In this document: piece by piece, positions 6,728-14,400 of the stretch
Position numbering within the stretch: the stretch's first letter is position 1
Layout: each line of letters opens with the position of its first letter
Virus record (IMG/VR): IMGVR_UViG_3300025889_001023
Span: 1 to 22,740 of that record
Source of the DNA: a virus
DNA length: 22,740 nucleotides
Reading direction: 5' to 3' (one strand)
The notes under the pieces: model-generated
Database searches by the model: none
Seen by the model: only the letters and a program-made list of their open reading frames with translations
Told to the model about the DNA's origin: nothing
Program-made: the position numbers and the translations under genes

Positions 6728-7704
6728 ACGATTTCTCGAACGCTTTCGCCGAGTTCTCCAAGCTGGACGACATGGCGCCTGTGCCGCCGGCGCCGCTTGC
6801 GGCTGACACGGCTCCGGCTGCTGCGGCGCCTGCTGGTGACGCGCCGGCCGATCCGGCTCCCGCCGAACCGGCCTCTACCGAACCGGCTGCCGCGAAGCCT
6901 GACGGTGAAGCTCCCGCCGAACCGGCCTCTACCGAACCGGCCTCTACCGAACCGGCTGCCGCGAAGCCCGAGGGTGAGGCTCCTGCCGAACCGGCTTCCG
7001 CGAAGCCCGAGGGTGCGGCTCCTGCCAAGCCCGCCGAGCCGAAGTTCGATGATCGGGATCAGGCGCTGCTTGACGCGCTGGGGCGGATCGCGGCCGAGGG
7101 CAAGAAGCCGGAGGCGGCTTCCGCACAGCCTGCCGACGAAGAGTTCAAGTTCACGCCGGAGCAGCAGCGGATCATCGATGATTTCCAGAAGGAGTACCCG
7201 GAAATCCACTCGGCCCAGCAGCTGATCATGACGCAGCAGCTTGCGGATTACACCAGCTGGCTGTTCGACCAGTTGGTGCCGCAGCTCACGACGATCCGGG
7301 ACATCGCGCTTTCGACAGCTGGGGCGGTTCACCACAACGAGCTGACCACGAGCATCCCGAACTACAACGATCAGCTGATTGACGATATCGAAAACTGGGT
7401 CGGCACGCAGCCTTCGTTCTTGCAGGACGGAATGAAACGTGTCATCAATGAAGGTACTGCCGCCGAGATCAGGTCTCTCGTCGACATGTATGCGAAGGCG
7501 ACGGGGGTCAGCCTTACGCCAGCTCCGGCCAGTCCGGCAGCCCCGGCGAACCCCCAACCGAAGGCGGTTGAGCTGCCCAGTCCGGCCAAACAAGCGGCCG
7601 AGAAGTTGGCACCAGTCAATTCCCAGCGGACCGCGCCTGTCTTGCCGAGCGACCCGAACGACTTCAGCGGGGCGTTCCGGAAGGCGAGCGAGGAGGTTCA
7701 GTAG
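6724..7704 (+). CDS. putative scaffolding protein
   Basis: This 326-aa protein immediately precedes the major capsid gene, the usual place of the scaffold that guides prohead assembly and then leaves the head. The N-terminal third is a disordered Ala/Pro/Glu tract with repeated units such as EPASTEPAAAKPEGEAPA (residues ~45-106). The middle (residues ~110-260) is acidic and helical. The C-terminus is again Pro/Ala-rich and ends in a charged helix (SGAFRKASEEVQ), as is common for scaffold ends that contact the capsid protein. The ATG overlaps the previous stop (ATGA). The assignment is by position and composition; scaffolds are too diverged for motif evidence. Confidence 0.75.
   Translation: MNDFSNAFAEFSKLDDMAPVPPAPLAADTAPAAAAPAGDAPADPAPAEPASTEPAAAKPDGEAPAEPASTEPASTEPAAAKPEGEAPAEPASAKPEGAAPAKPAEPKFDDRDQALLDALGRIAAEGKKPEAASAQPADEEFKFTPEQQRIIDDFQKEYPEIHSAQQLIMTQQLADYTSWLFDQLVPQLTTIRDIALSTAGAVHHNELTTSIPNYNDQLIDDIENWVGTQPSFLQDGMKRVINEGTAAEIRSLVDMYAKATGVSLTPAPASPAAPANPQPKAVELPSPAKQAAEKLAPVNSQRTAPVLPSDPNDFSGAFRKASEEVQ
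6855..7040 (+). repeat. in-frame Ala/Pro/Glu repeats in scaffold gene
   Basis: Units built on CCGAACCGGCCTCTACC and GCGAAGCC(C/T)GA are repeated here with few differences. The tract CCTCTACCGAACCGG occurs once in the first block and twice in tandem in the second. Near-identity at the DNA level points to recent duplication or slippage. All unit lengths keep the frame. Confidence 0.75.
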
Positions 7705-7726
7705 AATTTTGACAGGGAGCTAACCC

Positions 7727-8770
7727 ATGACGCAGGTCACCACTTACGGCGATATCACGCCGGCCGTTGCCGCCTATGCCGTCGTCCGCATGCTGAAGCG
7801 CGCCATGCCGCTTCTGCAGCTCGAAAAGTTCGGTCAGGCATATCCAATCCCGAAGGGGAACACGCAAGTCGCCAAGTTCCGGCGCTACTTCCTCACCGGT
7901 GCGACCGGTGCGGCTGGCTCCGGTTCCGGCAGCTTCTACATCCCGCTGGCGCTCAACCCGCTGGTCGAGGGCGTGACGCCGTCCGGCAACAAACTGGCGA
8001 ACGTCGACTACTCGGTGCAAATCCAGCAGTACGGCGACTATGCGACGTTCACCGACGTTGTCATCGAGACCCACACCGACCCGATCCTGCAGCAGCTCAC
8101 CGACGCGCTCGGCGAGGAAGCTGCCGTCACGGTCGAGACGCTGCGCTTCAACGTCCTGAAGGCCGGCACCAACGTCTTCTACGGCAATGCCGTCGGCGGA
8201 CGCAACAGTGTCGTGACGGCCATCAGCCGCGCGGACCAGCGCCGGGTCACCACGGCCCTCAACCGGCAGAACGCCAAGAAGATCACCTCGGTGGTCCGCT
8301 CCACGACCGACTACGGCACCAAGTCGGTGGAAGCCGCCTACATGGCGGTGGTCCACCCCGATCTGGAGAGCGACATCCGCGACATGACCGGCTTCAAGGC
8401 CGTCGCGGATTACGGTCCCCACATGTCGCCGTTCGAGGGCGAGATCGGCTCCGTCGAGCAGGTTCGCTACCTTGCCTCCACGGTCATCGCACCGTGGATC
8501 AACGAGGGCGGTTCTCTCGGTTCGACCGGTCTCCGGTCCACCGGCGGTACCAACATCGACGTCTACCCGGTCCTGTACTTCGCCCGCGATGCCTACGGTA
8601 TCGTGCCGCTGAAGGGCGAGGACAGCATGCGCCCGATGGTCGTGAACCCCAAGCCCGCCGCCGGCGATCCGCTGGCCCAGCGCGGCACGGTCGGCTGGAA
8701 ACTGTGGACCGCCACGGTGATCCTGCAGGAACTCTGGATGGCTCGTCTGGAAGTCGGCGCCACCGCGTAA
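7727..8770 (+). CDS. major capsid protein, N4-gp56 family
   Basis: The 347-aa sequence resembles the N4-gp56-type major capsid family. It has an N-terminal TYGDITPAVAAYAVVRMLKR segment and a YDVTFTD-like strand (QQYGDYATFTDVVIETHTD, about residue 102-120). Also present are a repeated amphipathic helix with EEAAVTVETLRF and the VHPDLESDIRDM region near residue 208. This protein assembles the icosahedral shell. The ATG has AGGGAG at good distance. It follows the scaffold gene by 22 bases and is followed by an RNA hairpin. Length is slightly shorter than that of N4 itself. No cleavage or protease domain is seen. Confidence 0.9.
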   Translation: MTQVTTYGDITPAVAAYAVVRMLKRAMPLLQLEKFGQAYPIPKGNTQVAKFRRYFLTGATGAAGSGSGSFYIPLALNPLVEGVTPSGNKLANVDYSVQIQQYGDYATFTDVVIETHTDPILQQLTDALGEEAAVTVETLRFNVLKAGTNVFYGNAVGGRNSVVTAISRADQRRVTTALNRQNAKKITSVVRSTTDYGTKSVEAAYMAVVHPDLESDIRDMTGFKAVADYGPHMSPFEGEIGSVEQVRYLASTVIAPWINEGGSLGSTGLRSTGGTNIDVYPVLYFARDAYGIVPLKGEDSMRPMVVNPKPAAGDPLAQRGTVGWKLWTATVILQELWMARLEVGATA

Positions 8771-8776
8771 CATTCA

Positions 8777-8798
8777 GGGGCGGTCGAGAGGCCGCCCC
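8777..8798 (+). promoter_or_regulatory. intercistronic hairpin with GAGA tetraloop
   Basis: GGGGCGGTC (8777-8785) pairs with GGCCGCCCC (8790-8798) over 9 bp, one of them G-U, closed by the stable GNRA loop GAGA. It lies seven bases after the capsid stop. No T run follows, so it is more likely a barrier to 3' exonucleases that protects the capsid mRNA than a terminator. Confidence 0.6.
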
Positions 8799-8818
8799 AC
8801 AGTGATCAGGAGGCTACT

Positions 8819-9136
8819 ATGGCTACAGACACAGTTGACTATCAGGATGCCGGCGTCATGCAGTACGCCGCCGGAGGTTTCACCGGAGCGGGTGCGGCGG
8901 TGGATGTCACTCTCGGCTTCAAGCCGCGATACATCAAGGTCTTCAACGAGACCGACGCCACCACGTGGGAGTGGTTCAAGACCATGGCGGCGACCAAGGT
9001 GATCAAGACCGTCACGGCTGGCACGCTGACGGCGGATACCGGCACCGCGATCTTGGACAACGACGACGGCACGTTCACCCTGTCGGCGACGCTCGCCGCA
9101 AGCGGCAAGGTGTGCAGCTGGATCGCTTTCGGCTGA
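8819..9136 (+). CDS. small head protein, decoration-like
   Basis: A 105-aa protein just downstream of the capsid gene with a strong ribosome site (AGGAGG). The composition is rich in Thr, Ala, Gly and aromatic residues and suits a compact beta-fold (DVTLGFKPRYIKVFNETDA around residues 29-47, then alternating strands). There is no signal peptide or membrane segment. Genes at this place often encode capsid decoration or stabilising proteins, which is the basis of the call. A specific family is not recognised. It ends before a strong terminator. Confidence 0.75.
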   Translation: MATDTVDYQDAGVMQYAAGGFTGAGAAVDVTLGFKPRYIKVFNETDATTWEWFKTMAATKVIKTVTAGTLTADTGTAILDNDDGTFTLSATLAASGKVCSWIAFG

Positions 9137-9161
9137 TCCGGGGCTCAGGTCGGTAATCTGG

Positions 9162-9195
9162 ATGGGCGGGTCATTGCGCACCCGCCCATTTTCTT
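9162..9195 (+). terminator. intrinsic terminator after the head genes
   Basis: A perfect 10-bp stem (ATGGGCGGGT 9162-9171 with 9180-9189) encloses an 8-base loop and is followed by a T-rich run (TTTTCTT). It closes the capsid/decoration block. The ribosome site of the next gene (AGGAGGT) begins directly after the T run. Some read-through would therefore be needed unless a promoter I cannot see lies nearby. Confidence 0.75.
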
Positions 9196-9206
9196 AGGAG
9201 GTCCCC

Positions 9207-9476
9207 ATGTACGGCGACTGCGTGTGCAAGGTCGATAAGAAGAACAACGGCTGGGTCGTCACCATGAACGACCCCAAGATCGTCGAGGCCAACCGGAAGC
9301 GGAAGACCGATCTCAAGGAGGTCTCCCCGTATCGGGACCCCGAGCAGAGCTTCGTATTCCAGACTGTAGATCAGGTACTGGAGTTTCTGAAGAATAACCT
9401 CGACAAGACGAAGCCGGTGGACGATTATTCTTCCAGCTTCCAAGCGGCATCTGCCGAAATGAGCGACGAGGAGTAA
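9207..9476 (+). CDS. small phage protein of unknown function
   Basis: This 89-aa protein has a very strong ribosome site (AGGAGGT) right after the terminator. It is hydrophilic, with Lys/Asp-rich stretches, two Cys near the start (GDCVCKV) and an acidic end (AASAEMSDEE). I see no family. It is separated by two bases from the next gene, and the pair lies between decoration protein and adaptor, so it may be a minor virion protein. Confidence 0.75.
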   Translation: MYGDCVCKVDKKNNGWVVTMNDPKIVEANRKRKTDLKEVSPYRDPEQSFVFQTVDQVLEFLKNNLDKTKPVDDYSSSFQAASAEMSDEE

Positions 9477-9478
9477 TC

Positions 9479-9802
9479 ATGGATACCGAAGCGACCCCGA
9501 TCGAAGTTGACGCCCCGGAGAAGAAGACGCGCGCCCGCCGGGCTCCGAAGCCTGTGAACGCCAAGACCGGATGGCACAAGATCGTCCTGCAGGACAGCGA
9601 CAACATCCCGCCGACGGGTCTCCCGATCGGCATCAACGGCACGTTCTATCACATGCGCCCGGGCGAAGAAGTCTCGGTCCCGCCGGCCGTGTTGGAGGTG
9701 CTCAACCACGCGGTCGAGACCGTGCCGGTGAAAGACCCGGACACCGACAAGATCGTGGGCAGTCGTCAGCGGATGCGCTATCCTTATCAGCTGGTGCAGT
9801 AA
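9479..9802 (+). CDS. small phage protein with basic N-terminal arm
   Basis: A 107-aa protein whose first 28 residues are disordered and basic (EKKTRARRAPKPVNAK), followed by a compact beta-rich part. That part includes LPIGINGTFYHMRPGEEVSVP and ends in a conserved-looking MRYPYQLV. GAGGAG precedes the ATG. Position between decoration protein and adaptor suggests a virion component. The arm could bind DNA or capsid. No named family is recognised with confidence. Confidence 0.75.
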   Translation: MDTEATPIEVDAPEKKTRARRAPKPVNAKTGWHKIVLQDSDNIPPTGLPIGINGTFYHMRPGEEVSVPPAVLEVLNHAVETVPVKDPDTDKIVGSRQRMRYPYQLVQ

Positions 9803-9817
9803 CCATCTGGAGGCGTC

Positions 9818-10588
9818 ATGAACTTCGGCGAGCTGCTGAGCTACCTTAGAGGGCCGATCCTTCACGACGATAGCCAGCAGATCGCCGGGTCGGCCAGCGA
9901 TGCCTTGTGGTCGGACGAGACCTTGGCCACGAACATCAACGAGGCGATCCGGCGATGGTGCCGGCGCACGCTGGCAATCCGGGACGCCTCGACGGCCGCT
10001 GTGTGTCAGGTCACGCTGGTCGAGGGGCAGACCGACTACACCTTGCACCCCAGCATCATCTCCGTGATCTCGGCCAAACGGTCGGGAACTCCCGGCGACC
10101 TCATGCGCGCCGGGCACAGCATTTTCGACCAGTACCAAACCGTCGACACCCGGTTCTGGGACCCGACCTACTTCACCGAGTGGCCTCCCGGCGCTGTGCT
10201 GGCGTACAGCACCGATGAGGAGGTGCGGAACGAGGGCGGGTCTCCCGGGCTGGTGACGATGCGAGTATACCCGGAGCCGGACGCCACGATGGATGGAGAG
10301 ACCATCAACTTGCGCGTGGTGCGCGGACCGATCGATCCGCTGACGCTTGACGACCTCACAGCCATCCCGGAAATCCCGGAGGACAACCACATCGAGGTTC
10401 TGGATTGGGCGGCGTATCTCTGCCTGCGGACCGTCGATCTGGACGAAGGCGCCCCGGATCGGGCCAAGGAGTTCGCGGCGACGTTCGAGACGAACGCGGA
10501 CTTGGCGCGGCGCATCGCATTGAGTAAGATGTTCGCACCCAAGAAGTGGGGTTTTGGCCGGAACGGCTGGGGCGGCTACGAGAGGTAG
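9818..10588 (+). CDS. putative head-tail adaptor protein
   Basis: This 256-aa protein has the layout of phage adaptor/connector proteins that bind under the portal. An N-terminal helix (NFGELLSYLRGPILHD) leads to a segment with SDETLATNINEAIRRWCRRTLAIRD (two parts, residues ~31-56). A beta-domain (TLVEGQTDYTLHPSIISVIS) follows, and a C-terminal helical part has PEIPEDNHIEVLDWAAYLCLRTVD-like sequence (about residues 186-210). The NPEIPE/H...L..WA pattern is common in tail-adaptor families of podoviruses. The ribosome site is TGGAGG. It comes just before the internal virion genes, as expected. The exact family is not certain. Confidence 0.7.
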   Translation: MNFGELLSYLRGPILHDDSQQIAGSASDALWSDETLATNINEAIRRWCRRTLAIRDASTAAVCQVTLVEGQTDYTLHPSIISVISAKRSGTPGDLMRAGHSIFDQYQTVDTRFWDPTYFTEWPPGAVLAYSTDEEVRNEGGSPGLVTMRVYPEPDATMDGETINLRVVRGPIDPLTLDDLTAIPEIPEDNHIEVLDWAAYLCLRTVDLDEGAPDRAKEFAATFETNADLARRIALSKMFAPKKWGFGRNGWGGYER

Positions 10589-10592
10589 GATT

Positions 10593-11411
10593 ATGGCGAC
10601 GGCATCACTCGCGGATCGAATTGCACAAGTTTCGGCAAGGTCTTCGGCTGCCGCTGATCCGGTGATGGCCGCCCGAGAGGCTGCGGCGCTTCGGGCTGCA
10701 GCGCCCGGCGTGGCGCGGACCGCGCTCGGGACCGTCGCCCGGCGGGCACCGGCACTTGGCCTGTTCGCAGGTGCCGCGAATGTCGGTCTGGATTTCTTCA
10801 ACCCGAACTCCGACATGAACCGATACTCGGCGTGGGTCCGGAGCAAGATGGCCAACGACATGGCCGAGCACGCCGCCGCTGCGAAGGCGGACTATGCTGC
10901 TGGTGACTTGAAGGGGGCTGCCGGCAATGCTTTCGGTGTCGGCGCGGATGCTGCTCTTGGTCTGGCTCGGAACGCGCGCATGGCGCTCGGATCGGCGCTG
11001 GCCCCTCTCGGCCTCGGGTTCATCGCTCCGACCATGAAGGCTCCGTCCAACGGGGCGACGCCGGCGAGCACCGCGACAGCCACTTCCGAGCCCTCCAAAG
11101 CCGAGACGGCTGCCGGGTCAGGGTACACGGCGCAGGATTTCATACGAGCGGCCCAGTCTCTGTCACCGCGTGATCTGCAGACGGTGATGGCGATCACGCC
11201 GAAGCCTGTTGGTGCGAAGGACCGGATGTACAGCGCACTTCTGGAGGCCGGGACGCGACGGTTCAATACTGATCTAGAGCGCGCCCGAAATGGCGGAACA
11301 CAGGAAGACGTGCTGGCCGCGAACCAGCGGCTCATCGACACGCTCAGCGCGGTCCTCGGCAACAATCCGCTGGAGGCGCGGATGGGTAACCTCGACGATC
11401 TGAGGGACTGA
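10593..11411 (+). CDS. Ala/Gly-rich protein, likely internal virion protein
   Basis: I start this 272-aa protein at ATG 10593, which has AGAGGTAGGA just upstream, and not at the earlier in-frame start at 10554 inside the adaptor gene. It is rich in Ala, Gly and Arg, with a hydrophobic segment (PALGLFAGAANVGLDFF, about residues 50-66) and others around residues 130-150 (ALGSALAPLGLGFIAP). A Thr/Ala/Ser linker follows, then a helical C-terminal domain with YTAQDFIRAAQSLSPRDLQT. Its stop overlaps the ATG of the giant gene (TGATG). Such small Ala-rich, partly hydrophobic proteins next to giant internal proteins are plausible ejection partners. That is inference. Confidence 0.75.
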   Translation: MATASLADRIAQVSARSSAAADPVMAAREAAALRAAAPGVARTALGTVARRAPALGLFAGAANVGLDFFNPNSDMNRYSAWVRSKMANDMAEHAAAAKADYAAGDLKGAAGNAFGVGADAALGLARNARMALGSALAPLGLGFIAPTMKAPSNGATPASTATATSEPSKAETAAGSGYTAQDFIRAAQSLSPRDLQTVMAITPKPVGAKDRMYSALLEAGTRRFNTDLERARNGGTQEDVLAANQRLIDTLSAVLGNNPLEARMGNLDDLRD

Positions 11412-14400
11412 TGCCTGTCAACTGGAGCCCGTTGGACCCGGCGACCGGACTTCCGACGTCGGGTTCCGGCGTACTCGACTTTAGCCGCCTGCCTTCGCTG
11501 CCGACGGTCGCTGACCGCTCGCGCAACCCTATTGTCTCAGGTCTGAAGGCTGGTACGCAGGAGGCCCTTGGACTGACGGCGACCGCTGCCGAAGCTGTCG
11601 GTTCCGCGCTCAAGATCGACAGCTTGAGAGACTGGGCGGCCGAGGCGGCAGCCAGCCGGTTCCAGCGTGCTCAGGAGGTCGGACGGCCTGATCTGGATGT
11701 CGCGCCGTGGCGCGAGGGCGGGGCGTCGGCTGCCCCGTGGTTGGGGTATCAGACGGCGCGGATGCTGCCCAGCATCGCGGCGATGCTTGCCGGGTCGGCG
11801 GTCGTCCCTGAAGCGGCGGTCCCTGCCGGGCTGAAGACGCTGGGTGCGCGTGTTCCGGCGACGCTGGGTGGAGGCGCCAGAGCGGCCACAGCGGCTGAGC
11901 GAGCGGCGACCGGCGCGGAGTGGGCGCGTGCAGTTACCGGCGCGACGATCGCTGGATATCCGCTCGGTGTCGGTTCGCTCTACGATAGTGCCAAGGATGC
12001 AGGCATCGAGGGTCAGGGCACGGCGCTGTCGGCTCTCGCGGCAGGCTTGCCGTACGCCGCACTGGAGGCGTTGGAGCCGGCGCAGTTGAAGCGGTTTGCT
12101 GCTCCTGCGGTCAAGGACGGCATCGCCAAGGGCATTGGCCGGGCTGTCGCGGCGACCGCGATCGCTCAGGTCCCGCAAGAAGCAGCTCAGACCGCCATGG
12201 AGATGGCGTACCGACCTGACCTTCCGCTCAGTGAGAAGCTGGCCAACATGGTCGATGCAGGCGTCACGGCCGGCATCGTTGGCGGCGTGCTTGGCGCAGG
12301 TTTCCGTGGCGCCGGATATCTGCGTGGCATGCGTCGGGCGAAGCCGACGGACGTTTCGACCGAGGACATGGAGAATACGGCGGACGCGGTGCTCGGGACG
12401 GGTGACCAGACATTCCCTGACAAGCCAACCGACGGGTCACCCATTGACCCGTCGGCGGCGGTCGGTGCAGGGACTTCCGGAGGTTTGGACGTAAAGACCT
12501 ACGTTGACGATTACATCGCCGGCAAGGGCCGAGAGGACCCGACGTACCAACAGTTTGCCGCGGATAACGCGCAGGAAATCGAGCAGGAGTTTCAACGGCG
12601 TCAAGCGGAAACACCCCCCGCATGGACCGCCCAAGGCGCCCTGAACACGGCTCTGGGCGAGCGCGCTGCTGCCGCCAAGATCAATCCGGTACTCGACCAG
12701 CTGCGAACCGCTGCAGATGAGACGGACCAGATCAGGACTGTTCGGGATATGCTGGAGGCGCGCGGGGAGAAGGCTCCGGCGACACTGCGGCGGCTTGGCC
12801 AGTTCTACGGGCTCCAGAACCCGGATGGAACGCCGAGGGACCTGCAGTCCGAAATCAACGACATCGACGCACGTCTCCAATTGGAGCGGCGGGGTGCGAC
12901 GCCCGACGAGCAGGTCGTTACTGACCTGCAGACCCAGCGTGCTGAGCTGGTGCAGAAGAAGAACGCACTGGATGCGGTCGACGAGCGGATCAACGACCGG
13001 CGTCAGACGGTCTGGCAGTTCGCCGAGAGGATCATCGGCCGCAAGGGCAACCCGGCGATCCGTAAGTCCGGCGCGGAGAACCTCGACCAGCTGGTCGAGT
13101 GGGTGATGAAGCGCATCGAGGACGACAAGATCACGCCTTCGATCACCAAGCTGGCCGACTTCTTCAACCTGCGTGCAACGCCGGAGGAGAGTGGGTACCA
13201 GAAGGACCTTGCAGAGGCGAAGTCCCGGCTGGCGCTCCTGCAGCGTGAGGGTCAGACCAACCCGGAAGCGGCGGCTCAGGCCGAGCAGCTGCAGCAGTCG
13301 ATCAGCATGATGGGTGCGATCCAGCGCGCGGTGGACGGTGCGTTCGCCCGGCGTGCGGAGCCTGCAGAGACAACCACTCAGACCGCAGAGGAGACGCCTC
13401 CCCCGGCTCCGCGTCCTCCGACCACCCCGCAGGAGGTCGTGACCCAAGCTCTTGGCACGACGTCCCGGTCCAACCCGGTCGTCCGCGATCTGGAGGGTGT
13501 TCGGGATCAGGCCGATCTGGTCGGTCGCGTCATGGACTACGTGTCTGATCGCACAGGGAAAAAGATGTCTCCTTCGTGGCAGAGGGTCGCCGAGGCTGTT
13601 GGTCTGGTGGACGTCGCCGGCCGACCGCGCGATCTGGCCGGCGAGATCGAGACCATTAACCAGCAGCTCCGGGTGATCGACCCGGAGGCAACCGATCAGA
13701 TCGTAGAGCTTGAGGACCGGCGCGAGGCGCTGCAGCAGCAGGCCCGGGTGATCGAGACCGCTCAGCAGGGTCGGGCTCCTTGGCTTGGGTGGAACGTGCC
13801 GGCGCCAGCCGTCGCTGCGCCTATTGACGGTTCGGCCGTCGTGTTTGAGGCGTTGCGAGCGCGCCAGACGACGCCGGCTGAGCCGCCCCTCCTGTTGGAT
13901 ACGCCGGAGGTACCTCTCTCGGAGCTTGTCGCGCAGCAGGCTCAGCGAACTAACCCGTCGGAAGTTACGAACCTCGCTCTGGCTCCGGCAGAGCAGCAGA
14001 CTGTCCAGTCGCCGGAGGTTCCACCCCCAGCTCCTGTGGCCCCTCCTTCCACAGGATCGGAACTCCCTCCAACTCCGGCGACTGGCGCCCTTCCCGAGAG
14101 GCAGAGTTTCGCTCCGAGGCCGCTTCCGCAGCGTGGGCTTGCAGCCTCTACGCCGACAACGCTGCAGGAGGTCATGACCCCTGCTGAGGAAAAGCCGTCC
14201 AAGCGTCGTCCCCGGCCGGAGCAGCCGAAGCGTCGTAGCTTCTCGCCAGAGCCTCAGCGTCAGCGCACGCTGGCTGCGCCGTCGGAGCCGACTACCCGGA
14301 CGAACGTCGAGGAGACAGTCGTCCATGACCAGCTAACGCCGACCGAGCAAAGCACTCTTGCGAAGCACTACGGCGAGAAAGAATACAACGACGTTGCCAA

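Noticed and set aside
7709-7714. TTGACA as a promoter before the capsid gene
   Set aside because: A -10 box at proper distance would lie inside the coding sequence and none is seen; part of it overlaps the ribosome-site region.
7664-8773. Leftward 369-codon frame opposite the capsid gene
   Set aside because: Antisense shadow; the forward frame matches a known capsid family and has a ribosome site.
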